Positions 1 through 6,576 of a stretch of 41,796 nucleotides of DNA are shown here, piece after piece. A model generated the notes under the pieces. The model saw nothing but the letters and a program-made list of their open reading frames with translations, was not told the origin of the DNA and made no database searches. Made by a program: the position numbers and the translations under genes. Every line of letters begins with the position of its first letter. Position 1 is the stretch's first letter. The DNA comes from Actinomycetota bacterium (GTDB taxonomy: Bacteria > Actinomycetota > Acidimicrobiia > Acidimicrobiales > CADCSY01): positions 1-41,796 of the forward strand of contig SIRW01000015.1 in assembly GCA_004366205.1 (NCBI GenBank). Direction: 5' to 3'.

Positions 1-309
1 GGCGCCGTCGGCGGCCTCGAGGAGGGCGGTTGCGGGCGCGGCCCGGGCGGTGGTCCACTGCACCTCGACGTCGGGGGCGTCGCCGAGCACGCGGGTGACG
101 ATCTCGGCGACCCGGGCCCGGGCCTCGCCGACCAGCTCCTCAGGGGTCTCGATGGGCGCCCAGACGCCCGGCGCCGTCATGTAGGCGGGGATGTCCCAGG
201 CGTGCACGACGTGCACGGTCATGCCCCGCAGCCGGGCCTCCTCGGCCGCCCACGCCAGGGCGGCGTCGGCGTTCTCGGAGCCGTCGACGCCGACGACGAT
301 GCGACTCAT
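1..309 (-). CDS. Universal stress protein (UspA family), C-terminus cut by window edge
   Basis: The visible 103 codons begin MSRIVVGVDGSENADAALAW, the classic first beta strand and helix of the UspA fold, with the GVDGS segment that precedes the nucleotide site. The rest (including the G-x2-G-x9-G-S/T ATP motif expected near the end) lies outside the window, so ATP binding cannot be judged. The ATG at 309 overlaps the stop of the PPOX gene upstream as ATGA, so the two are very likely translationally coupled. UspA proteins are cytosolic stress or dormancy factors. The pairing with a PPOX and a CBS protein fits an oxygen or energy-stress role (inference). Confidence 0.9.
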   Translation of the reverse strand, partial: MSRIVVGVDGSENADAALAWAAEEARLRGMTVHVVHAWDIPAYMTAPGVWAPIETPEELVGEARARVAEIVTRVLGDAPDVEVQWTTARAAPATALLEAADGA

Positions 310-731
310 GGTTCCTCCCGGGTGACGATGCGCCGGCCGCTGAGCGACGCCGGTCGGAGCCGGACCCAGTGGGCGCGCGCACCCGGCGCCCAGGGCTGCA
401 GGTCCAGCTGACCGAGCCGGTCGAGGTCGTTGGGGTCGACCACCTCCTCGACCGTGCCGGTGGTGATGACGCTCCAGCCCGAGCGCAGCTCCCGGTCGTG
501 CCCGTCGATCTCGAACACCGCGAACGCGCCCCGGACCGCCGCGTCGAGCTTGGTGCCCTCGGCGGTCCGGAACACGATCGCCTCGCCATCGAGCGCGTAG
601 TTGACCGGGAACAGGTACGGCCGGCCACCGTGCACGACGGCGACCCGGCCCACGGCCTCGGCCGCGAGCAGGCGCAGGCACTCGTCCCGCTCGATCACCT
701 CCAGCCCGCTGCGACGGTCGACGAAGCGCAT
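306..731 (-). CDS. Pyridoxamine 5'-phosphate oxidase (PPOX) family flavin-binding protein
   Basis: The 141-residue protein has the split-barrel FMN-binding pattern of small actinobacterial PPOX-like proteins: an N-terminal helix with LxxxxVGRVAVV, then GRPYLFPVNYALDGEAIVFRT and GWSVITTGTVEEV. Members bind FMN, F420 or haem, and many act as reductases on unknown substrates. True PdxH function is unlikely given the short length. The start is ATG at 731. On the coding strand TAGGGT lies exactly 6 nt upstream, so the mRNA may be leaderless. It ends in an ATGA overlap with the universal stress gene. The exact cofactor and substrate cannot be read from the sequence. Confidence 0.85.
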   Translation of the reverse strand: MRFVDRRSGLEVIERDECLRLLAAEAVGRVAVVHGGRPYLFPVNYALDGEAIVFRTAEGTKLDAAVRGAFAVFEIDGHDRELRSGWSVITTGTVEEVVDPNDLDRLGQLDLQPWAPGARAHWVRLRPASLSGRRIVTREEP

Positions 732-737
732 GGGCCC

Positions 738-743
738 ACCCTA
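738..743 (-). promoter_or_regulatory. Putative leaderless -10 element (TAGGGT) of the PPOX-USP pair
   Basis: TAGGGT on the minus strand ends 6 nt before the ATG at 731. In actinobacteria this spacing puts the transcription start at or next to the start codon. I see no convincing Shine-Dalgarno sequence between them, which supports leaderless translation. Confidence 0.4.
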
Positions 744-765
744 GAGCGCAGCCCGGCGACCGCCG

Positions 766-1173
766 TCAGGCGGTGCGCTCGAGCCGCTCGACCAGCGCCT
801 TCAGTACGTCGCGGATCGACACGATGCCGAGCAGGCCCTCTCCGTCGTGCACGGGCAGGTGGCGGATCTCGCCTTCCAGCATCATCCTGGCGACCTGGAG
901 GACCGGCGTGGCGGCGTCGACGCTGACGATCTCGTAGGTCATGAAGTCGTCGGCGCGCTCGGTGTCCGGGTCGGCGCCCTCGGCGACCGCCCGGACGAGA
1001 TCCCGCTCGCTGACGATGCCCGAGGCGCCGTCGCCGCCGCGCACCAGCACGGCGCCGATCTGGTCGCGCTCGAGCAGCTCGGCGATGTCACGCAGGGTGG
1101 CGTCCGGCCAGACCTGCACGGGGTCGCGTGCGATGAGCCGGTCCACCCGCTCGTCCTGACGGGTTGCGGTCAC
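766..1173 (-). CDS. Tandem CBS-domain protein, Hrp1-like
   Basis: The 135 residues consist almost entirely of two CBS motifs. The first runs about residues 10-65 (ARDPVQVWPDATLRDIAELL ... GIVSERDLVRAV) and the second about 77-132 (FMTYEIVSVDAATPVLQVAR ... GIVSIRDVLKAL). Such stand-alone Bateman modules bind adenine nucleotides and act as energy sensors. The size and layout resemble the mycobacterial hypoxic response protein Hrp1 (family knowledge). The start is GTG at 1173, with an AGGAGAG ribosome site about 5 nt upstream. The PPOX and USP genes follow 34 nt downstream on the same strand, so a three-gene stress unit is plausible. Confidence 0.88.
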   Translation of the reverse strand: MTATRQDERVDRLIARDPVQVWPDATLRDIAELLERDQIGAVLVRGGDGASGIVSERDLVRAVAEGADPDTERADDFMTYEIVSVDAATPVLQVARMMLEGEIRHLPVHDGEGLLGIVSIRDVLKALVERLERTA

Positions 1174-1194
1174 GATGCTCTCCTCTGTCCAGCT

Positions 1195-1296
1195 CCGGTC
1201 CTGTGAGGGACCGGATCCGCTGGCTCCACCCTGCCTGGCCGGACCGGGTCGCGACCAGGGACCTTCGACTCGTCCGCCGGGCCCAAGGTCCCAACC
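1195..1296. promoter_or_regulatory. Candidate dormancy-type control region with repeated GGGACC cores
   Basis: This divergent intergenic region holds a perfect hairpin, CCGGTCC (1195-1201) with GGACCGG (1208-1214). It also has an 8-bp inverted repeat, GGGACCTT (1258-1265) with AAGGTCCC (1285-1292). Read on the minus strand, the right arm continues as GGGACCTTGGGCCC. GGGAC/GTCCC half-sites about 4 nt apart are the core of DosR/DevR boxes (established for mycobacteria). Here the match is partial: the best site has 4 of 5 bases of the second half. Assignment to a DosR-like regulator is inference from the motif plus the downstream CBS/PPOX/USP genes. Confidence 0.35.
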
Positions 1297-1338
1297 GCGA
1301 TCGCACGCCGCAGGGCCGCGGCGTGGTCAGATGCGGGG

Positions 1339-2511
1339 GTGCCGACCGGCGTGCCGACGCTCACCTGCCGGGCCTGCGGCGCCAGCGACGAGCTGGCGTC
1401 GCTCGCCTGGCGCTGCCCGTGCGGCGGGCTCTTCGACCTGACCGTCCCTCGCCCCGCGGAGTTCCCCCTCGAGGCCATCGCGCGACGGCCCGCCACGATG
1501 TGGCGCTACCGCGAGGCGCTGCCCCTTCCCGTCGGCGACGGCTGGCGGGCCGTGACCATGGGCGAGGGGTGCACGCCGATCGTCCCGATCGGGTCCGACC
1601 GGGCGGGCGTGCTCGCCAAGGTCGAGTACGCCTCGCCGACCCTGTCGTTCAAGGACCGGGGGGCGGTGGTGCTCGTGGCGCTGGCGTCCGAGCTGGGTGC
1701 CGAGCGCCTCGTCGCCGACAGCAGCGGCAACGCCGGCACCGCCGTGGCCGCCTACGCGGCTCGGGCCCGGCTGCCGTGCGCGGTCTTCGTGCCGGCGGCG
1801 ACGTCTCCGAAGAAGCGGGCCCAGATCGAGGCGCACGGGGCGCAGGTCCACCTGGTCCCGGGCACCCGGGAGGACACCGCGGCCGCCGCCATGGAGGCGG
1901 CAGACGAGCCCGGCACCTTCTACGCCAGCCACGTGTACCACCCCGGGTTCCACCACGGCACCAAGACCTACGCCTTCGAGGTGTGGGAGCAGCTCGGCGG
2001 CCGGGTCCCGGACGCGCTCGTGCTCCCCGCCGGCAACGGCACGCTCGTGCTCGGGGCCGCCCTCGGCTTCGCCGAGCTGGTCGCCGCCGGCGTCGCCGGC
2101 GGCGTGCCTCGCATCGTGGCCGTCCAGGCCGCCGCCTGCGCGCCGATCGCCGCGGCCGACGCGGCGGGTGCCGACCACGTGGGCGCCGTGACCGGCGGCG
2201 AGACAGCCGCCGAGGGCATCGCCGTCGCCGCGCCCGCTCGCGGTGACCAGATCCTCGCCGCCGTGCGCGCGACCGGCGGGCGGGTCGTCACCGTCGACGA
2301 GGACGCCATCGCCGGCGCCCGGGCCTGGCTCGCCGGCCGCGGGTTCTGGGTCGAGCCCACCGCCGCCGCGCCGTGGGCGGCCGTGCTCGGCCAGCCCGAC
2401 CTCGTGGGCGTCCCCGGCGGATCGGACGGCCCGGGGGATCCGGAGCCGGCCGTGGTGGTGCCGCTCTGCGGGGCCGGGCTGAAGGCCGGTGCGCCGCCGG
2501 CCCTCCGCTGA
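1339..2511 (+). CDS. Threonine synthase-like PLP-dependent enzyme
   Basis: The 390-residue protein has a small N-terminal zinc-ribbon-like segment (C10, C13, C26, C28), followed by a fold-type II PLP domain. The Schiff-base lysine is K105 in TLSFKDRG, and a phosphate-binding SSGNAG motif lies near residue 133. Both features are typical of the ThrC group that converts O-phosphohomoserine to threonine. It may instead be a paralogue with another substrate: the N-terminal ribbon is usual in archaeal/actinobacterial threonine synthases, but no hom or thrB gene lies nearby. The GTG at 1339 is used. A second in-frame GTG at 1351 would remove only four residues, and neither has a strong ribosome site. 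Confidence 0.8.
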   Translation: MPTGVPTLTCRACGASDELASLAWRCPCGGLFDLTVPRPAEFPLEAIARRPATMWRYREALPLPVGDGWRAVTMGEGCTPIVPIGSDRAGVLAKVEYASPTLSFKDRGAVVLVALASELGAERLVADSSGNAGTAVAAYAARARLPCAVFVPAATSPKKRAQIEAHGAQVHLVPGTREDTAAAAMEAADEPGTFYASHVYHPGFHHGTKTYAFEVWEQLGGRVPDALVLPAGNGTLVLGAALGFAELVAAGVAGGVPRIVAVQAAACAPIAAADAAGADHVGAVTGGETAAEGIAVAAPARGDQILAAVRATGGRVVTVDEDAIAGARAWLAGRGFWVEPTAAAPWAAVLGQPDLVGVPGGSDGPGDPEPAVVVPLCGAGLKAGAPPALR

Positions 2512-2643
2512 CGCGCAGGCCAGGGGGGTCCCGCCACCGAGGTCCCGAGCAGGGTCGGCCCGAGCCGGCGGACGGCCCCTCCCGGCCCCGCGCCCGTGCG
2601 ATGCGCCGGGAGCGCCCCGGCGGGCACCGCTACTGTCGGCGCG
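2512..2643. other. Intergenic gap with a likely leaderless -10 element
   Basis: This 132-base gap contains TACTGT at 2631-2636, which ends 7 nt before the GTG at 2644 and could give a leaderless transcript of the M20 gene. I see no terminator hairpin with a T-tract and no small gene. Confidence 0.35.
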
Positions 2644-3849
2644 GTGACCGCACGCGTGGACATCGACGCTGCCCGGGCGCGCGCCGCGGCGGTCGTCGAC
2701 GAGCTGGCGGCCGACCTCGTCGACGTCGCCCGGCGCATCCACGCCCGGCCCGAGCTCGCCTACGAGGAGCGCTTTGCCGCCGGGCTCCTCGCCGGCACGA
2801 TCGCCGCCCGGGGCCTCGCCGTCGAGCGGGGCGCCTACGGGCTCGAGACCTGCTTCGTCGCCCGGGCCGGTTCGCACGCGGGGAGACCGCACGTGGTCGT
2901 GTGCTGCGAGTACGACGCCCTGCCCGACATCGGCCACGGCTGCGGCCACAACGTGATCGGCGCCGCGGGCGTCGGCGCCGGGCTGGCCCTCGCCGCGGTC
3001 GCCGGGGACGTCGGCGGTCGGGTCACGATCCTCGGCACCCCCGCCGAGGAGGGCGGCGGCGGCAAGATCCGGCTCCTCGACGCCGGGGCGTTCGACGACG
3101 CCGACGTCGCCATGATGATCCACCCCGCCGAGGCCGACGTGGCGTGGGCGCCGCACATCGCCGCCACCAGCGTCACCGTCGAGATGCACGGCCGGGCCGC
3201 CCACGCCGCTGCGGGACCGTGGCACGGCGTGAACGCCCTCGACGCGCTCGTGCTCGGCTACCAGGCCGTCGCCAACCTGCGCCAGCACCTCCGCAGCTCC
3301 GAGAAGGTCCACGGGATCATCACCCACGGCGGCGAGGCCCCCAACATCGTCCCCGACCACGCGGCCGGCGTCTTCCGGGTGCGGGCCGCCAAGGAGAAGT
3401 ACCTGGCGGCGCTCCAGGAGCGCGTGCTGGCGTGCTTCCGGGGCGCGGCCGAGCAGACCGGCTGCCGGCTCGAGTACGAGTGGGACCCCGTCTACGCCGA
3501 CCTCGTCAGCAACCGCACGCTCGCCCGTCGCTACCAGGCCAACGGCGAGGCGCTCGGCCGGCGGTTCTTCCCCGACCCCGACCGGATCCCGCTGTCGGTG
3601 GCGGGCAGCACCGACTTCGGGAACGTGTCCAAGCGGGTGCCGGCGATCCACCCCATGATCGCCATGACCCCGGTCGGCGTCGCCGGGCACAGCGTCGAGT
3701 TCGCCGAGTGCGCGGCCTCGCCGGCGGCGGACCGGGCCGTCGTCGACGGCGCCAAGGCCATGGCGATGACCGGCGTCGAGCTGTGGTGCGACCCCGATCT
3801 CTACCCCGCCGTGCGGGCCGAGTGGGAGGCCGCCGTCGCCGGGGGCTGA
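2644..3849 (+). CDS. M20 family metallo-amidohydrolase (AbgB/IAA-amidohydrolase type)
   Basis: The 401-residue protein shows the M20D pattern: ARRIHARPELAYEE near the N-terminus, CEYDALPDIGHGCGHN with the metal-ligand cysteine/histidines, GTPAEEGGGGK carrying the catalytic glutamate pair, then a lid domain starting at SVTVEMHGRAAHAA. The late SVAGSTDFGNVS segment and the histidine of GVAGHSVEF complete the di-metal site. Relatives hydrolyse N-acyl amino acids or p-aminobenzoyl-glutamate, and the substrate here is unknown. I prefer GTG at 2644 over the ATG at 2596: TACTGT is 7 nt upstream of it, and the extra 16 residues lack family similarity. The gene ends before a strong hairpin. Confidence 0.85.
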   Translation: MTARVDIDAARARAAAVVDELAADLVDVARRIHARPELAYEERFAAGLLAGTIAARGLAVERGAYGLETCFVARAGSHAGRPHVVVCCEYDALPDIGHGCGHNVIGAAGVGAGLALAAVAGDVGGRVTILGTPAEEGGGGKIRLLDAGAFDDADVAMMIHPAEADVAWAPHIAATSVTVEMHGRAAHAAAGPWHGVNALDALVLGYQAVANLRQHLRSSEKVHGIITHGGEAPNIVPDHAAGVFRVRAAKEKYLAALQERVLACFRGAAEQTGCRLEYEWDPVYADLVSNRTLARRYQANGEALGRRFFPDPDRIPLSVAGSTDFGNVSKRVPAIHPMIAMTPVGVAGHSVEFAECAASPAADRAVVDGAKAMAMTGVELWCDPDLYPAVRAEWEAAVAGG

Positions 3850-3904
3850 CGCCGCCCCGCCCGCCGGGTCGGCGCTGCCGGCGGGTCGACGCCGCCCGAC
3901 CGCC

Positions 3905-3937
3905 GGTCACACCGCCTCCGCCGGAGGCGGTGTGACC
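3905..3937 (+). terminator. Perfect 15-bp stem terminator-like hairpin
   Basis: GGTCACACCGCCTCC (3905-3919) pairs perfectly with GGAGGCGGTGTGACC (3923-3937) around a three-base GCC loop. It lies 56 nt after the M20 stop and 52 nt before the nuclease start. There is no T-run, which is normal for intrinsic or assisted terminators in GC-rich actinobacteria. Being a palindrome, it could act on both strands. Confidence 0.6.
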
Positions 3938-3988
3938 CTCACGTCAGAGGTCCCCGTGCCGATCTGACCGGAGGGCCAGGGAGGCGCG

Positions 3989-5077
3989 ATGGCGGACAGG
4001 CGGAACGGCTGGCGACCGGCAGCGGACGGGACCGTCGCCGGTCTGTGGCCGCGGTTCCGGCGGCTCCCCGCGCCCGTGCAGGCCGGCGCGTGGCTGTTCG
4101 CCGCCCTGGTGGCGCTGAGCACCCTCGGCGCTCTGGTACCGGACCCCGACGGGAGCCGGGTCACGGTGGCCGGCCCCCGGACCACCACCACGCTCAGCAC
4201 CACCACGACGACCGCGGCCCCGACCACGACGACCGCGGCCCCGACCACGACCACGACCACGACGGCGTCGACCGCGACCACGAGGAGCACGACCACCGCG
4301 CCGGTTCCTCCGGCGGTCGCGGCGGGGCTGCCCGCCGGTGACGACGCCACGGTGGTTCGGGTGGTGGACGGCGACACGATCGTCGCCCGCGTCGCCGGTC
4401 GGGACGAGCGGGTGCGGTTCATCGGCATCGACACCCCCGAGACGGTGCACCCGCAACGGCCGGTCGAGTGCTTCGGGCGCGAGGCGGCGGCCCACACGGC
4501 GAGCCTGATCGGGCCCGGTACGGCCATCCGCCTCGTCTACGACGTGGCGCGCACCGACCGCTACGGGCGGACGCTCGCGTACCTGTACCGGGCCGAGGAC
4601 GGTCTGTTCGTCAACCTCGCCCTGGTGCGCGACGGCTACGCCCAGGTCGCCACCCACCCTCCGAACGTGCGGCACGTGGAGGCGTTCACCGCCGCCCAGC
4701 GGGAGGCCCGGGAAGCCGGCCGGGGCCTGTGGGGCGCGTGCGCCGAGGAGCCCCAGGGGGCCCCGGTCTCGCCACCCCCCGCGGCGGGGACCGCCACCGG
4801 CACGTGCACGGCCCGGATGTCGGACCCCGCGCCCGTCCAGCACTCGAGCACCACCGTGCTGTTCGAGTCGGATCTGCCGGGCCGGCCCGCCGCGGCCACG
4901 GCCCACTACCGGACCACGCAGACCACGAACAGCGGGTCGACCGGGCCCGACGGCTCCGGCGGCATCGAGTTCCACATCAGCGGCGCCACCGCCGGCCACG
5001 CGGTCCGGGTCGTGGTGGAGATCGACGGCGGTGCCGCCCGGTGCGAGACCGCCTTCACCCCCCGGGCCCGCGGATGA
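3989..5077 (+). CDS. Secreted/membrane-anchored thermonuclease-family (SNase) protein
   Basis: The 362 residues divide into a short basic cytosolic end, one hydrophobic segment at about 33-50 (signal anchor), a threonine-rich linker at 65-103, an SNase domain at about 118-252, and a C-terminal beta-rich domain with a probable disulphide (C273 and C352). SNase hallmarks are VVDGDTI, RFIGIDTPE and DRYGRTLAYLY, which supply the catalytic arginines and the calcium-binding aspartates. Enzymes of this family cut DNA and RNA outside the membrane. GGGAGG lies just before the ATG at 3989. The C-terminal domain is not one I recognise. It may bind the wall or a substrate (inference). Confidence 0.88.
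   Translation: MADRRNGWRPAADGTVAGLWPRFRRLPAPVQAGAWLFAALVALSTLGALVPDPDGSRVTVAGPRTTTTLSTTTTTAAPTTTTAAPTTTTTTTASTATTRSTTTAPVPPAVAAGLPAGDDATVVRVVDGDTIVARVAGRDERVRFIGIDTPETVHPQRPVECFGREAAAHTASLIGPGTAIRLVYDVARTDRYGRTLAYLYRAEDGLFVNLALVRDGYAQVATHPPNVRHVEAFTAAQREAREAGRGLWGACAEEPQGAPVSPPPAAGTATGTCTARMSDPAPVQHSSTTVLFESDLPGRPAAATAHYRTTQTTNSGSTGPDGSGGIEFHISGATAGHAVRVVVEIDGGAARCETAFTPRARG
4210..4251 (+). repeat. Two exact 21-bp tandem repeats in the Thr-rich linker
   Basis: Positions 4210-4230 and 4231-4251 are identical 21-base units encoding seven in-frame residues of the Thr/Ala/Pro linker. They sit within a longer ACC/ACG-rich microsatellite-like stretch (about 4181-4300). Linker length could vary between strains through slippage. 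Confidence 0.7.
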
Positions 5078-5119
5078 CGAACCCGTCGACCGGAGCCCGC
5101 CGGGCTGCGAGGCGGGAAG

Positions 5120-5193
5120 TGGAGGTGATGGGACTTGAACCCACGACTTCTACGTTGCGAACGTAGCGCTCTACCGGACTGAGCTACACCCCC
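5120..5193 (-). tRNA. tRNA-Ala (anticodon CGC)
   Basis: The minus strand folds as a complete cloverleaf. The acceptor stem is GGGGGTG/CACCTCC, which contains the G3-U70 wobble pair, the identity element of alanine tRNAs. The anticodon stem CTACG/CGTAG encloses the loop TTCGCAA with anticodon CGC (bases 5159-5157), which reads GCG codons. The T-arm has GTGGGTTCAAGTCCCAT, and the discriminator is A73. CCA is not encoded, since CTT follows A73. A -10-like TATCCT lies 12 nt upstream (minus strand 5211-5206). Confidence 0.96.
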
Positions 5194-5245
5194 GGGGGGA
5201 CGCTCAGGATAGCGGAGGGGGCTCCGCCTCCTGCGCCCCGGCCGG

Positions 5246-5731
5246 CTAGTTGACGGCGCGGCGGAGGGCGAAGGCGGGCTCGGGTGCGGAGCTGGTGGGC
5301 AGCACGTGCACCTTCATCTCGCGCTCGGCGGCGAGCGCCCGGGCCCGGGCGAGGAGGCCGATGTAGCTGATCAGGGCCACGTCGATCACGAGGTGGACGG
5401 TCAGGAGGCTCCGCAGGGCCGGGATGAGGCCCAGCAGCAGGGTGGCGACGGCGGCGGTGGCGAGGCCGGCGAGGATGTCGCGGCGCCGCTTGCGGGCCTC
5501 GGACAGCGTCATGCCCACCCGGTAGGGGCTGGCGACGGCGAGCGGGGGGGCGGCGAGGGTGGTGGCGGGGCGGATCCGGGCCGAGGGGGCCGTGCGCTCG
5601 AGGGTGGACAGCTGGGCGCGGAAGGCGCCGATGGAGTCCTTGGGGTCTTGCTCGGCGCGGGACCGCAGCAACTGGGGTACCAGGAACACGGCCCACACGA
5701 GTGCGAGGATCAGCAGGACCACGACAGACAC
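5246..5731 (-). CDS. Small membrane protein of unknown function
   Basis: The 161-residue protein has an N-terminal membrane helix (residues about 2-20, SVVVLLILALVWAVFLVPQLL), a basic and polar stretch (21-85), then a pair of hydrophobic helices around 88-132 and a polar tail. The GTG at 5731 is preceded by GAGGGCGGAG, a good ribosome site, and TACGGT lies further upstream (minus 5764-5759). I recognise the type as a conserved actinobacterial hypothetical but cannot assign a function. It stands alone between tRNA-Ala and moaC. Confidence 0.75.
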   Translation of the reverse strand: MSVVVLLILALVWAVFLVPQLLRSRAEQDPKDSIGAFRAQLSTLERTAPSARIRPATTLAAPPLAVASPYRVGMTLSEARKRRRDILAGLATAAVATLLLGLIPALRSLLTVHLVIDVALISYIGLLARARALAAEREMKVHVLPTSSAPEPAFALRRAVN

Positions 5732-5918
5732 GCTCCGCCCTCAGCTTTCGTTCTCAGGACCGTACCGTGCGGGGGTCACGCACTGGTGGATGGTCGGCGA
5801 GTCAGGACCCCTGTTACGCTCTGGCTTCGAACGTTACGTTCCTACTACGGCCGATGGTATTCGGCAACTCGGGGGCGGACTCCTGCCGAGCCGGTCGAAC
5901 CGGGCTGAACCGGGACGA
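5732..5918. other. Promoter-bearing gap with a small palindrome
   Basis: This 187-base gap is less GC-rich than its surroundings. It contains GAACG-TTA-CGTTC (5829-5841) and the direct repeat GTTACG (5814 and 5833). It probably holds the promoter of the membrane-protein gene. I find no gene in it. Confidence 0.35.
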
Positions 5919-6413
5919 TCAGGGCCGCTCGGCGCCGTCGCTGGGGCGGCGGTAGGTGCCCGAGCGGCCGCCGGTCTTCTCCCACAGGGCGAGCTCGCTG
6001 ATCGTCATCGACCGGTCCGAGGACTTGCACATGTCGTAGATGGTGAGGGCCGCGACCGCGCAGGCGGTCATGGCCTCCATCTCGACGCCCGTGCGGTCGA
6101 CGGTGTCGACCTGGGCCTCGACCTCGATGTGGTCGTCGCCGATGTGGAAGTTCACGAGCACCGAGCCGACCAGGAGGGGGTGGCACAGCGGGATGAGGTC
6201 GGGGGTGCGCTTGGCGGCCTGGATCCCCGCCACCCGGGCCACGGCCAGCACGTCACCCTTGGTGATCGCGCCCCGCGCCACGAGGCTGGTGGTCTCGGGC
6301 GCCATGGAGACGCGGCAGCGGGCCACGGCCCGGCGGTGCGTCGCCTCCTTGGGCGTCACGTCCACCATGCGGGCCCGGCCGAGCGGATCGAGATGGGTGA
6401 GGCCGCGATCCAT
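5919..6413 (-). CDS. moaC: Cyclic pyranopterin monophosphate synthase MoaC
   Basis: The 164 residues match MoaC along their length: LTHLDPLGRARMVDVTPKE at the start, KRTPDLIPLCHPL in the middle, and DMCKSSDRSMTI with the catalytic lysine and aspartate near the end. MoaC turns the 3',8-cyclo-GTP made by MoaA into cyclic pyranopterin monophosphate, the first committed molybdopterin intermediate. It acts as a cytosolic hexamer (family knowledge). The ATG at 6413 is 6 nt after TAGACT on the coding strand, so moaC seems to have its own leaderless promoter although moaA and moeA lie upstream on the same strand. The C-terminal tail after TGGRSGTYRR is a little longer than usual. Confidence 0.95.
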   Translation of the reverse strand: MDRGLTHLDPLGRARMVDVTPKEATHRRAVARCRVSMAPETTSLVARGAITKGDVLAVARVAGIQAAKRTPDLIPLCHPLLVGSVLVNFHIGDDHIEVEAQVDTVDRTGVEMEAMTACAVAALTIYDMCKSSDRSMTISELALWEKTGGRSGTYRRPSDGAERP

Positions 6414-6419
6414 GGCGAG

Positions 6420-6425
6420 AGTCTA
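6420..6425 (-). promoter_or_regulatory. Putative leaderless -10 element (TAGACT) of moaC
   Basis: TAGACT on the minus strand is separated from the moaC ATG by six bases, with no Shine-Dalgarno between them. The 29-bp tandem repeats begin about 35 bases further upstream and may displace any -35 region. Confidence 0.4.
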
Positions 6426-6460
6426 GTGAAGCGCCACGCCCCCGGCCGGCGCCGCCGGCG

Positions 6461-6576
6461 CGGCGGTCGAGGGCTCAGCCGCCGATGGCCGGCGGTCGAG
6501 GGCTCAGCCGCCGATGGCCGGCGGTCGAGGGCTCAGCCGCCGATGGCCGGCGGTCGAGGGCTCAGCCGCCGATGCG
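6461..6576 (-). repeat. Four-copy 29-bp tandem repeat overlapping the 3' end of moaA
   Basis: A 29-base unit repeats with exact period: the T of CGGTCGAGGG falls at 6467, 6496, 6525 and 6554. On the coding strand each unit contains ATCGGCGGCTGA, which is the Ile-Gly-Gly-stop end of moaA, followed by a 17-base trailer. The copy nearest moaA supplies the real stop at 6562-6564, and the others lie in the moaA-moaC gap. It therefore looks like amplification of the gene's own 3' end. Copies also carry CGGCGG/CCGCCG elements that could fold. Confidence 0.9.

Noticed and set aside
1327-3690. A 787-codon open frame on the minus strand
   Set aside because: It runs antisense to the threonine-synthase-like and M20 genes, has GC-skewed Gly/Ala/Arg/Val composition and no motif. 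It is a typical by-product of high GC third-position bias.
5827-5842. CGAAC-N5-GTTC resembling a LexA/SOS box
   Set aside because: Actinobacterial SOS boxes have CGAAC-N4-GTTCG. Here the spacing is one base longer and the outer bases do not match, and no SOS-type gene follows.
6461-6576. Possible CRISPR array (29-bp periodic repeat)
   Set aside because: The units are directly abutting with no spacers, they include moaA coding sequence, and no cas gene is present.
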